Source: Pseudoscleropodium purum (lineage: Eukaryota; Streptophyta; Bryopsida; Hypnales; Brachytheciaceae). From it: a stretch of 64,000 bases of DNA. The notes under the pieces were generated by a model. It had not been told where the DNA came from, made no database searches, and was given only the letters and a program-made list of their open reading frames with translations. This document shows, piece after piece, positions 1 to 10,010 of the stretch. Made by a program: the position numbers and the translations under genes. The stretch's first letter is position 1. Each line of letters begins with the position of its first letter. Location: the NCBI GenBank assembly GCA_963969395.1, contig OZ017798.1:11152173-11216172 (forward strand). Direction: 5' to 3'.

Positions 1-520
1 ATGGTGTTTTAGCCTTGGTCCCTTGTACTTGATGTGAATGAAGTTTTGGGGCAACTACAGGATATCTAGGTGTAGTTTGGAACGTTAGCTTTCGCTTATT
101 CCAATCTATATCAAGATTATTTCTATCTAACCAAGAAAGGCCTAAAATGAGAGGATTAGAAGGGGAACTGATGACGTTGAAAACAACGGTGCTTTGATGT
201 CCTTCTAGGCTGATGTCTAAGGGTTTAGTCTCGTGTGTGACATCTCCCGAGATCAAGGGTCTACCATCGATAACTTCTATTGCAACAGAATATTTTTTAG
301 GAATTACGGGAAGGTTATGTTGTTCTATAAAGTCTTTATCAATAAAACAGGCAGAGGTTCCGGAATCTAGCAGGGCTTTGACCTTTATGATATGCGGATA
401 AAAATCTATTTTAAGTAGAATATCAAAACATGGAGAGGCTTCAGAGGATAGGATAGGACCTGATGATTTGACAATATCTGCCAGCCGCACGGTCCCTACT
501 ATGGCTGGCTGATGTCGTTT
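1..520 (-). pseudogene. Retrotransposon aspartic protease (start of pol), partial
   Basis: On the minus strand an uninterrupted frame runs from about 520 to the window edge. It carries the retropepsin active-site motif LLDSGTSACFID, with the Asp-Ser-Gly codons at 367-359 on the plus-strand numbering. Further on comes the PLILGLSWL stretch, which matches the second conserved block (hydrophobic-hydrophobic-Gly) of retroviral-type proteases. The enzyme would process the Gag-Pol polyprotein inside virus-like particles. This frame is offset by one base from the gag/zinc-knuckle frame upstream. The offset is explained most simply by loss of one 4-bp unit of a short CAGC repeat near 505-515. The rest of pol is outside the window. 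Confidence 0.8.
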
Positions 521-1482
521 TCCGAGTCCATTTCTTCGCATCTCGGCTCGGAAGTACTTGAGGTGTATCGAAATTTGTGCGGCTTTGGAACTGCAACCTT
601 CGCAGGACAGTTGTGTGCGCGGTGGTTCTTTCCTTCACAATACATGCACAAGTCTTCCTTTCGATGTCGATCTTTTTCTTCTTGAATCAATCTCTTGATT
701 CTTGAGACGTCGATTTGCATGGGTTCTGGCATTGACATACTTGAAGGTGTTTGGCGAGTTGGAGCTGCATACTCTGCTCGATAGAATCCAAGTGTTGATC
801 GGCGCTCTTGTCGGCGCTCAAACAGTCGATTATCGCAATTAACTACTTAAGTCACGGCCTCAGATAGAGTGGTCGGTCTGGGCAAGTTCAATAGCAAGTC
901 TTTTACATCGTCACGCAGTCCCCATCGAAACGCACTGATGAGAGCGTTGTCGTCCCACTCTACGTCGCAAGCGAGTTGTCGAAATTCTGCAACGTATGTT
1001 GAGGCTGCACGCGATCGTTGTTGTAGAATTCGAAGTTTTGTTGTTGCTATGAGGGCTCGATCATTTTCTCCAAAAGTATTATTGAATTCTTCTAAGAATT
1101 GATCGAGGTTTGCCAAAAGTGGAGAATTTTTTTCCAACAATGGCGAGAACCACGATAATGCAGTTCTGGTAAGCAAGGTTCCAATGAGCCCAACTTGTAT
1201 TTCTGCGGTTGGATATCTTTGGGGTTGAAGGCGGAAAACAAGCCGAATTTGATTCACAAAGTCTCGAAATTTTGCTCGGTTCTCATCGAACTTGTCTAGC
1301 AAACTTACTCGAGGCTCCTTTAGCGCCGGCGGAATTGGATTTGTCGCTGGTGCCGAAATATGGACTGGAGCGTGGGCAACTTGAAGTTGTTCCAAAGTAT
1401 TTCGCAGATTGGCGTTTTCTTGCTGTAACTGTTGCAGCATGGCTAAGACGTCGTTCATCTGAATAGCAGGAACGTCACCCAT
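499..1482 (-). pseudogene. Retrotransposon gag with CCHC zinc knuckle, interrupted by a stop
   Basis: The first part (1482-847) encodes 211 residues. A leucine/glutamine-rich coiled-coil-like N-terminus (MNDVLAMLQQLQQENANLR) is followed by a capsid-like retrotransposon_gag domain including ALSWFSPLL and YVAEFRQLACDVEW. A TAA stop at 849-847 interrupts the frame. The same frame then stays open through to 499 and contains the nucleocapsid zinc knuckle CMYCEGKNHRAHNC (C-X2-C-X4-H-X4-C, plus-strand 648-607), which binds RNA. The ATG at 1482 is the first Met after the leader. The stop, together with the frameshift into the protease, makes this a decayed gag. Read-through of the stop cannot be excluded, but the surrounding codons look like ordinary gag sequence. 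Confidence 0.85.
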
Positions 1483-1833
1483 CTTGGATAAAGCACTTCT
1501 TGAAGGCTTACAAGTAGATGAAGTAACAAATCTTTGCGTCGTGTACTCTTGAGATGACTACAGGAAGTGAAGATCTCAAAAAATTCAAGTAGAATTCTTC
1601 GCCTCGCTCTCGAATGATGATATCTCTTAGTTCGGCCTTTGACCTGAATAGAAAACGTACTTGTAAAGTAATTGGAGTTGTGGAAATAGGAAGACGATTC
1701 AAGTCCATGTACTAACTCTCATGAAGACTGGCTAAAAGGAAAATATCAGCTTAGAAGTGGGTAATCCACAACCTCTAAGGCGTCACAACTCCTTAAAGAA
1801 GAGGGGTAATCCACGCTCTATCTTGCAAGAGTA

Positions 1834-1846
1834 GACTCTGATATCA
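1834..1846 (-). other. Primer binding site, initiator-Met tRNA type
   Basis: The minus strand reads TGATATCAGAGTC immediately inside the LTR end. Plant LTR elements commonly use a TGGTATCAGAGC-type site complementary to the 3' end of initiator tRNA-Met. The present copy differs at two positions, consistent with decay. Its position fixes the inner LTR boundary at about 1847. Confidence 0.7.
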
Positions 1847-2098
1847 AAAAGAACTAGAGAAAGATGCACTATTTTCAAACTGTTGCGGACGGCAACTCTT
1901 GGACGGAACCAAGATCAGATTTGAGGGGATACCTTAAACAAAGACAAGAACAAGCTAGAAGTGAGGGGATTCCTCACATATGACTCAGAACGTGCTTCAA
2001 GATGAAAAAACTAGAAGATGTATTGATAACATGAAGTCAAAGAATGACTGGGTACAACTGGTGTTGAAGAGAGTGAGGGACAATGGCCCTTAACTCTC

Positions 2099-2106
2099 TA
2101 TTTATA
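2099..2106 (-). promoter_or_regulatory. TATA box of the LTR promoter
   Basis: The minus strand reads TATAAATA in the middle of the LTR, followed by an ordinary AG-rich stretch where transcription (U3/R border) would begin. Its location downstream of the HSE array, inside a single LTR, is what a functional U3 promoter would show. Confidence 0.65.
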
Positions 2107-2166
2107 CTAGACTAAGGAACCTTCCGGAATAAGGCCTTGGAAACCTTTGGAAATATTCGTAGGTCT

Positions 2167-2334
2167 TTCCGGAAGCTTGTGGAAGCTTCCGGAAACTAGG
2201 AGGATTTAGTGGAAGCTTCTGGAAGCTTCTAAAAGCTTCCGAAAACTAGTGAAACCAAATGGAACCTTCCGGAAGCTTGTAGAAGCTTCCGAAAACTAGT
2301 AGAACTAAGTAGAAGCTTCCAGAAGCTTCCGGAA
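2167..2334. promoter_or_regulatory. Array of heat-shock elements (HSEs) in the LTR
   Basis: Heat-shock factors bind alternating GAA and TTC units spaced by two bases. Several multi-unit runs are visible: GAAGCTTCCGGAA at 2182-2194 (three units, with TTCCGGAA at 2167-2174 just before it); GAA-TTC-GAA-TTC at 2212-2229 (four perfect units); GAA-TTC-GAA-TTg-GAA-TTC at 2262-2289 (one base off in one unit); and GAA-TTC-GAA-TTC-GAA at 2312-2334 (five perfect units). They lie upstream of the LTR TATA box in element orientation. HSEs in an LTR are known to drive heat-activated transcription in the Arabidopsis copia element ONSEN. Heat response here is an inference from the motif pattern. Confidence 0.75.
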
Positions 2335-2508
2335 ACAAATAGAAACTAATGAAGACTATTGGAATCTACTAGAATCATTGGAAACAACTTGTACACTAGG
2401 CCACCGCTTTTGAGAAGGTTCTTAAGAGGCATCCTTGTTGCGAAGGCGGTGGAGACTTTATTAGAGATGAAACTACTGGATAAGGCCTGGTATGGCACGT
2501 TCGTGACA

Positions 2509-3439
2509 TAGGGGGTTAAATAGAATTTAATAATCTTAAATTAAAATTTAGATCTTAAAGTCAATTGAAATAATGAACAAGTCAAAAAAATGAATGAAGT
2601 TTAAATAGCCTTTTAAAGGCTAAACTTCATCCATTAATATCTTTTGCTGGATAGGTTAGATAAAATTGTGTTTTATATTTTTGAAATTGGCATAAAAAGT
2701 ACTACCACTATAAAATGATAAATTTAGACTATAATTATTTTCATTCCAAAATCATCAAAGCCCATTTAGCTTTGATACACTTTAGATAGAAATTGTAATT
2801 TATCTTATTTTTTTTGCTTTTATTACAAATTGTGAATGTTTAGGAATCTTAAAAAAGATTCATTATTTGAAAAGCACAATGGATTGATGCTAAGCACCCA
2901 TAGATTAAAAATCAATTTTAAAATTTTAAATCTAATTGTGCTTGCTTATTTATGAAGGGTGGATAAATAAATACTCACAAAACATTAATTTAAATTTTCA
3001 TTTATAAAAGACTTGTACGCTCTTTCATTTTATACAAAGAGTTTTTAATAATCAATTTGAAAAATGATGTTTTCTCAAAATAAACTTAACTTTGATAAAA
3101 AAAATTGTTTATCATTTAAAAGTAAAAGACAACAATATTAATAGGAAGCTTGCAAATAAGAGCTTTTATTATGCGTTACATGAAAAGAGATACTAAATTG
3201 TAAATGATTTAAATTTTCATTTATTATGTTTTATAATGTAGATTTTTTATAGATGTTTACGACCTTTTTAATATTTAGTTTGTTTCTTGAAGATTATTAA
3301 TAATCCTAAATAATATTGTTACATATATAAGATTCAAAAAAGAATTCTTATAATAGTTTGAAAGAGCTAACTTCATTTGTTTTTAAGCACCTTAAATCAT
3401 TTTATCAATTTATCTTGTGTTTTTTTAATATTTGAAAAA
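2509..3439 (+). repeat. Left arm of long inverted repeat
   Basis: AT-rich, non-coding arm. Its reverse complement is found at 6199-7130. The match stops abruptly at 3439, after AATATTTGAAAAA. It starts directly at the LTR end. Confidence 0.9.
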
Positions 3440-5360
3440 AATTATGAAGGCTAAAAGATTTAATGCAATGAAAGTATTAATTGAAAATATGTCATTTTCC
3501 TTATTTGCATTAATAAGAGATTACAAATATCTTCATCTTGATAGAGAAGAATTACAATTTTGGATTTATAATCTGGTTACAAAAAATGAGTAAGTTTGAT
3601 TTTCATTAATTTTTTACATGTTATATAATTTTTTTTCATAATGTATAATTTTTTTGAAATTTTAACTAATTATGATTTTTTGTTATAACAAATAATTAAA
3701 AAAAAAACAAGAGAAAAATTTATTGATTAATTTTCTAAAAATAAATAATGCTTTATACTAAAGTATGGTGAAATTCTACACTTTAAGTCATAAGATGTAT
3801 ACCACTGTACTAAAATTTATTAAAAAGGCATCTTAAAATTAACTTATTTTTTTAAAATTTCATCATTTAATCAATTGAAAAGTTTTGAATATTTTCTCTA
3901 CGTAGAGTTGATAAACATCACATTTCACAAAAACAAAAATCTTCTATTAAGAATTTAAAAAAAAAAAAAATGATTTTGAAAAACATTAAATATCAAAAAT
4001 GATTAATGAAGAATATTAAGTATAAAAAAAAAGGCAAATATTCATGATTTCAATTACAAGTAATTATATGCAATTCTGAGAAATAAAACAATCAAAGTTT
4101 AAAAATTCAAAATTGTGAGGCAAATATTCATGAATTCTATCACAAAGAGGAAATAATCGACATGTTTTCTATGGCTTAAATAAATAAAATTTAAACAAAA
4201 TAAAAATCTTGTGGCACCACAAAGTTAGGTTTTGTGAAAAAATCATATTATTTAATTATTATAAAAATATATCTATACATGTATAGATATAGAGAAATAT
4301 GACATTTGTATTCCAAGGGCACTTTGTATATTCAAATTTTAGTAAAATGAGGGGCATTTTTCATTTTGAAATTTTCGAATATTTTCATGAGGTGGGCATT
4401 TTGACTACATGAGCATTTTCAATCCAAGAGCAAGTTAATTACTAAATGCATTTATAATTTTTGAACACTTTCATGAGGCGAACATTTTGACTACATTTCG
4501 CTAATAGTAATTTAATCAAACATTAAAAAAAAGGTTTAAAAATTTACATTACGCATATTCAATTTTGAGAGCTAAAAAAGAGGAATATTGCATTATTAAC
4601 ATAAAACAAGCTAGTCTAATTTTTAGTATTTTTACAAGATAGGCATTTTGATTACATGGACATTTAAACTTTCACTATCTAAATAATGAGTATAGATAAT
4701 TTACACCAAATTCTTAATTACATTTTTTAATTTGGGTCATTCAGCCATTGTATGGTAAGGCTCATGTGTTTTCTTGAAGCATTAAATTTATATGAAACTT
4801 TTTTACATTCAGTTCAAAAATATACAAAATCTTTATAAATTGAGAAACATAAATTAAACTTTATCGTAAAGAATGAGTTTACTTTGAGAAATCATGAGGA
4901 CTCTGACTACAACTAAGAATAGTTTACTATGAAATTTAGTTGAATAATTTAATTTTTAATCTTTGATTTAGATTCTTCAATCTCTTCCTCATTGACTTAT
5001 GTAAGTGTTTTTGACTTCAACTTTAGAGTAGAAATGTGCACATAAGTTTTAGTAGCAATCTTAATACATTTCAATATGGTTTTGCAAATTTAGTGTTCTT
5101 TAACTTTTCAAGCAATGAATACTTTGTACTTATTTTTTTTAAAGTTTAATTAATTGTTCTCAACCAACCTAATTTGTTTAAAAGTTTTATTCTAATTATG
5201 AACTGAAATCTAATTTACTTTAGTAATTGATTAAACTAAATACTAAAAGATGATTTATCCTTCCCAAATAATAAAATAATTTAAGTATTGCAATTTGTAA
5301 TGAAAATTATTGTTAATACGAATCAGCTCTCAGATGCATCATTTTTGAGACTCCCAGCCT
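3440..5360. other. Loop of the inverted repeat, AT-rich non-coding part
   Basis: No reading frame of interest was found. A perfect 24-bp palindrome lies at 4268-4291 (TATATCTATACATGTATAGATATA, itself reading the same on both strands: half-site TATATCTATACA). At 4330-4660 a short phrase around TTTTCATGAGGYG..CATTTTGACTACAT recurs two to three times. Otherwise this is simple AT-rich sequence. Confidence 0.55.
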
Positions 5361-5429
5361 GTCTTAAGACTTGAAAACAAAATCAAATTCGAAACTCATA
5401 TAAAGAATATATATATTAAAGCAATCCGT

Positions 5430-5620
5430 CTTTTGCCGTCCGATCGGTTTACACCAGATTTGTCCGCCCGTGGCCGTCCGATGGGGCGGACAGGCCATCC
5501 GGGCCTTATAAGAGGGGCGGTTGGGCGTCCACATTCTCGTTTTTGCCTTGCCCCTTGTGAATGCAAGGTGGAGCAAAGAGCTTGGTGGTTCATCCTCCAT
5601 TGGTTTCTTTCCTAGGCAAG
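5430..5620 (+). promoter_or_regulatory. GC-rich block with possible promoter, upstream of the loop ORF
   Basis: This is an abrupt GC-rich patch in AT-rich DNA. It contains a stem GTCCGCCC (5462-5469) / GGGCGGAC (5484-5491), followed by CCTTATAAGAGG at about 5505-5516, which could serve as a TATA element. It precedes the reading frame starting at 5729 by ~200 bp. A promoter/leader role is inferred from position and composition only. Confidence 0.35.
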
Positions 5621-5728
5621 ATAAGAGTGGTTTATTGGGACCCCCTTGTTGTCAATTTTTTTGATATTTGCGCGCGGAATTCAAATTTAAATTAAAAAAT
5701 TTCATCTGTATGAGTTTCATTTGTCACA

Positions 5729-6142
5729 ATGCCAAAGGGGAAGAAGAAAGTTGCAAAGTTAAAACATGGAGAAGGACCATCAAACTTGGAGGAAGCTCGC
5801 GAAAGTCCTTCGAAAGAATGGAAAAAATTCATGATCGAACGCATCATTAAATTTTATGAATCGGAAACAACATTGTTTTTAAACAATAAGTACATTAGAT
5901 ATCAAGAGGAGTGCGTGTCTAAATTTAAGGTAGACATGAAATAGATGTTGTTGGATGCATTGAATGTTTCGAAGTGGCATGACGAAATGGATAAAACGCA
6001 CTTCACCAAATGTTTGGAGAACAAGGTTCATGACGCTTTGTGGAATTCCAAAGTCATTTTGGTTAAATATGGCAAGGAATATCAACCCAATGACGCCCAG
6101 TTTGAAGAAGTGATTCTGAAAGCGGACTTATTTAGGGGGTGA
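5729..6142 (+). pseudogene. Unrecognised 138-codon frame in the loop, one internal stop
   Basis: Starting at ATG 5729 (MPKGKKKVAKLKHGEG), the frame runs to a TAG at 5942-5944. It then continues in the same frame with MLLDALNVSKWHDEMDK to a TGA at 6140-6142. The N-terminus is strongly basic and lysine-rich; the remainder is a mixed charged/aromatic sequence of ordinary protein composition (Trp, His, Cys present), unlike random AT-rich translation around it. I do not recognise a family. It could be a host gene fragment captured by the inverted-repeat element, or the remnant of an element-encoded protein. The single stop suggests recent decay, or a one-base sequencing or biological change from a sense codon. 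Confidence 0.5.
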
Positions 6143-6198
6143 TGTGCTCCATTCGCCAAAAGGCACAATCGAATTGGTTCGATTGATTGGTGGAAATA

Positions 6199-7130
6199 TT
6201 TTTCAAATATTAAAAAAACACAAGATAAATTGATAAAATGATTTAAGGTGCTTAAAAACAAATGAAGTTAGCTCTTTCAAACTATTATAAGAATTCTTTT
6301 TTGAATCTTATATATGTAACAATATTATTTAGGATTATTAATAATCTTCAAGAAACAAACTAAATATTAAAAAGGTCGTAAACATCTATAAAAAATCTAC
6401 ATTGTAAAACATAATAAATGAAAATTTAAATCATTTACAATTTAGTATCTCTTTTCATGTAACGCATAATAAAAGCTCTTATTTGCAAGCTTCCTATTAA
6501 TATTGTTGTCTTTTACTTTTAAATGATAAACAATTTTTTTTTATCAAAGTTAAGTTTATTTTGAGAAAACATCATTTTTCAAATTGATTATTAAAAACTC
6601 TTTGTATAAAATGAAAGAGCGTACAAGTCTTTTATAAATGAAAATTTAAATTAATGTTTTGTGAGTATTTATTTATCCACCCTTCATAAATAAGCAAGCA
6701 CAATTAGATTTAAAATTTTAAAATTGATTTTTAATCTATGGGTGCTTAGCATCAATCCATTGTGCTTTTCAAATAATGAATCTTTTTTAAGATTCCTAAA
6801 CATTCACAATTTGTAATAAAAGCAAAAAAAATAAGATAAATTACAATTTCTATCTAAAGTGTATCAAAGCTAAATGGGCTTTGATGATTTTGGAATGAAA
6901 ATAATTATAGTCTAAATTTATCATTTTATAGTGGTAGTACTTTTTATGCCAATTTCAAAAATATAAAACACAATTTTATCTAACCTATCCAGCAAAAGAT
7001 ATTAATGGATGAAGTTTAGCCTTTAAAAGGCTATTTAAACTTCATTCATTTTTTTGACTTGTTCATTATTTCAATTGACTTTAAGATCTAAATTTTAATT
7101 TAAGATTATTAAATTCTATTTAACCCCCTA
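6199..7130 (-). repeat. Right arm of long inverted repeat
   Basis: Reverse complement of 2509-3439 along its whole length. After the tip (CTATTTAACCCCCTA) the sequence continues TTTGGGGTTTG, which has no visible counterpart on the left side because the LTR starts there. Confidence 0.9.
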
Positions 7131-7301
7131 TTTGGGGTTTGAATGGGTTATTTTTTATTAACTTCATTTGTTTTCTTAAATCAATTTCATCCGTTTTCTC
7201 ACATCAACTTCATCTTATGTTTATTTTGATGGTTTTTTGGTATTTTTGAAAGTTTATATATGCTCTAGATTCTTCTAATTTTATTTAAAAAAATTATAGA
7301 C

Positions 7302-8207
7302 TTAACAGCTTTAGGGGACAAATGGGATTTCGGGTAGGTACCTACAGGATGAAATTTTTTCCTTATTTTTTGAAACTTTTATTGAAGATAGAAAAATTGA
7401 TTAGCTTCATGGGAATATAAATTTTTTTATCAATCGATGCCCCAAAATAAAAGTTATGCCCAAATAAGCTCAAAACAAGGAATAGGGGGTAGCAAAAAAA
7501 ATTTCAAAAATATTAATTTTTTAATTTTAAAAATTATTTTCCTCATAGATTATATTTTTCTGTACATGTGAAGCTTTAATTCATTCCATTTGGATTTTTT
7601 ATGAGAAAGTTATGGACAATCTTATTTTGCAAGCAATTAGAGTATCTTCTTGAAAAAATAACTTGTAGGATTCATTTCTGAATGCAATTTTTACAATTTA
7701 AAAAAAAGAAGTTTCACATGGTCAATCTTTCTTGCAAGAACAATCTCACCATTGGGATTAGTGAATTTTAATTTCATTTTAGAGATATGAATATTTTAGA
7801 TTTTCCTTCTATCTTGTACCTACTTTTATTTAGCAATTTTTTAAAGAATAAAAATTAAGTTTTTTTGAATATTCTGAATTTTTTCTAAACCCTCAACTCA
7901 ATTTTATGCCATAAAGATTTAAACTCTACAGAGAAAAAAAATTAAAGTTAAAAATGTTCAAAGTTTTAAAATCTAATCTAGCAATGTGCTGAAAAACTTG
8001 TTTTTTCCACTTTAAATGCACGTATCATACAATCTAAGTGGTGAAAAATTCTAAAAAAATTTCCACACATTTTCATAATAGTTAGGTGTAAGATCCTATC
8101 GTTAGATGTGAAAAAGAAACAATTAAAATTTTTTTAACCTTTTGCTATAGAAATGGCGGTTTTGAATATCTTTTTGGCAAAAAGAAGGGCTTAGTCCTAG
8201 GGGTTAA
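7302..8207 (+). mobile_element. Non-autonomous TTAA-flanked repeat, copy A (degenerate left end)
   Basis: This ~906-bp non-coding block is related to the well-preserved copy at 62751-63687. Shared landmarks in the same order are GGGGACAAAT.GGATTT near the left end, the stretch GAAAAAATAACTTGTAGGAT, TTCATTTCTGAATGCAA, and an ending CCTAGGGGTTAA. The left terminus (TTAACAGCTTTAGGGGACA) is altered compared with the family consensus. No coding potential. Confidence 0.6.
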
Positions 8208-8616
8208 CAACATGTATTAGCTTTCTAAATGTTTACTGTATTATGTATCAAAGACCATGGTAAAGTGGATAGAGGGTGGACCCTTGGACAAATTTGTCTA
8301 GAATCTCCCACTAAAGTATTCTAGAAAAATTAGTTAATTTTTTCAAAAATTACTACATACAAATCAAAGAAAAAACAATCAAATCTACTCCCATATCTTG
8401 AAAGGGAAAGGTAGAAAATAAATTTCATTTCTTGATTGCTTCCAATGGATTTCGTCTTCATTGGATCTACCTCAAATTCTGGCAAGTCCATATTACCTTA
8501 AACAAATCACTAGATGTTATATGGCACTATTAAAAAAAACTAACTAAACCTCTAAATGCCAAGGTCCTTTTTTGAGCTTTAAGGAATTTGCTCTAAATTG
8601 AAAAAAAGCCAACATT

Positions 8617-9547
8617 TTAACCCCTAAAGTCTCAAGGCCATTTTTCTATCAAAAACCATTCAAAATTGCCATTTTTGTTGCATGCATCCAAGAAAACAAA
8701 AACAAAATCATTTTCTTAGAATCCAATTGTAGGAATCTTGTACTTCACTTGTCTTAGCTCATGTGGTAAAATTTTCATGAACTTTGACAATATAGATTGG
8801 AAGATATTAGCATTCAAAGTTGAAAAAGAAAGTTTTTTTTAACATTGGCCTGCAATTTTAGATGACTTTGACCACCAATTGTGAAAGTTTTTGCACTATA
8901 GACTTGAAATTTAAAAAAATTTATATTGAAGAATTGAGTTGAAAGTTTAAGGAATTTAAAAGAAAAAAAAAGCCCACTTGATTTTCATTCTTTAAAAAAA
9001 TGCTAAGAAGAAGTAGGTCTAAGATTGGAAAAAAAGATTGAATTGTTAATAACTCCAAGATGGTATTGAAAGACAATGATCTCAATAGTGAGATTGTTCT
9101 AGTAAGCAAAAACAACATTCTCAAAAAAAATTGTGGAAAGTTTTGAAAATTGCATTCAAAATGAATCCTAGAAGTTATATTTTCAAGAAGATACTAAAAT
9201 TGCCCCCAAAACAAGATTGTCCTTAACTTTCTCATTATTAGTCCAAATAGAACAAATCAAAGCTTCACATGTAGACAAAAATAAAACATTTCAGGGAAAA
9301 AAATTCAAATTTATTTTGATTATTTGTGATTTTTTTTGTACTACCCGCCGAGTTCAGTTTTAGGCTTTTTGTGGTATAACTTTTGCTCCCGGGCACCAAT
9401 TGAAATAAAAATTATACTCTCATGTAGATAATCAGTTTTTCTATCTTATGAAAAAGTTCTAAAACAATTCACCAAAAATTGAGGTCACAAAAACCTACCC
9501 AGAATTTGATTTGTCCCCTAAGGGGACAATGGGACTTTAGGGGTCAA
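8617..9547 (-). mobile_element. Non-autonomous TTAA-flanked repeat, copy B (inverted)
   Basis: The ends are TTAACCCCTAAAGTCTC at 8617 and GGGACTTTAGGGGTCAA at 9547, near-perfect terminal inverted repeats with one target-site base changed. Internal sequence matches copies A and the one at 62751, in reverse orientation (for example CCTAGAAGTTATATTTTCAAGAAGATAC near 9165). The element is 931 bp with no credible ORF. Copies A and B thus face each other, 410 bp apart. Confidence 0.75.
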
Positions 9548-10010
9548 TAAGTTGTATCAATTTTTTTGAACTGTGACCATGCAAGTTCAAACTAAATATG
9601 TTAAAGATCACATAGTAAGAGAAAACACAATATCACTTACAATTTGAAAGATTATAATGTTTGATCATGATGGTGTTAGAACTGGGCAAGTCATTTGAAG
9701 TCTTTCAATCCTCTTTTCATATGTTAAATCTAAAAAAGTGGTCACCCAAAAATATGAGGTTAAAAGACATAACATGTATAATCTGACTCAATTCATGACT
9801 TTTCAAAATCTCTTCTACTGTACAATTTTTTAAAATGAATTTCTAATGTTAATTTTCTCCAAAAGTTAGTATATAATTTGAGGCTGATTTCAAAGAACTC
9901 TCAACACTACAGAAAGTCAAGATTGTAGTGGGCACCTTTGCAGAAAATCTTGAATAGAAAAATCATTTTCAAAATTGGATTTTTGACCCTAAAGCTACAC
10001 TTTAAAAATA
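9548..10010 (+). repeat. Dispersed repeat R2, copy 1
   Basis: This non-coding stretch immediately follows copy B. The reverse complement of about 47600-48040 matches it in order: AGTTGTATCAATTTT, CATATGTTAAATCT, AATATGAGGTTAAA, GAACTCTCAACACTA and GTGGGCACCTTTGCA-like phrases. No ORF. Confidence 0.6.

Larger units (their letters stand above)
1..2508 (-). mobile_element. 5' part of a Ty3/gypsy-type LTR retrotransposon (truncated by window edge)
   Basis: Read on the minus strand from 2508 downward, the order is LTR (2508-1847), primer binding site (1846-1834), leader, gag with a retrotransposon_gag-type domain, a CCHC zinc knuckle, then a retropepsin-like aspartic protease running off the window at position 1. 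This is the standard 5' half of a Ty3/gypsy element; reverse transcriptase, integrase and the 3' LTR would lie outside the window. The coding part is broken by an in-frame stop and a frameshift, so this copy is not autonomous. Its outer LTR end abuts the tip of the inverted-repeat structure at 2509. Gypsy rather than copia is inferred from the gag type and the LDSG protease motif. It cannot be proved without the RT/integrase order. Confidence 0.88.
1847..2508 (-). repeat. 5' LTR of the retrotransposon (~662 bp)
   Basis: The outer end on the minus strand is TGTCACGAACG, a typical LTR start (TGT). The inner end lies next to the primer binding site; its terminal CA is not preserved. It contains a TATA box at 2106-2099 and, 45-240 bp upstream of that on the minus strand, a striking array of GAA/TTC palindromes (see the heat-shock element entry). 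The matching 3' LTR is outside the window, so LTR-LTR divergence and insertion age cannot be estimated here. Confidence 0.8.
2509..7130. mobile_element. Long inverted-repeat (foldback) element, 4.6 kb
   Basis: Two ~931-bp arms (2509-3439 and 6199-7130) are reverse complements of each other with only about one substitution (near 3235/6408) and one A/T-run length difference noticed by eye. They flank a 2759-bp non-repeated loop. The outer tips are TAGGGGGTTAAAT and its complement. Such architecture fits a foldback/long-TIR DNA transposon or a recent inverted duplication. The left tip is exactly where the LTR retrotransposon begins, so the retroelement may have inserted into the element. In that case the true terminus could be longer than what is seen. 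No transposase domain was recognised in the loop. Confidence 0.7.
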
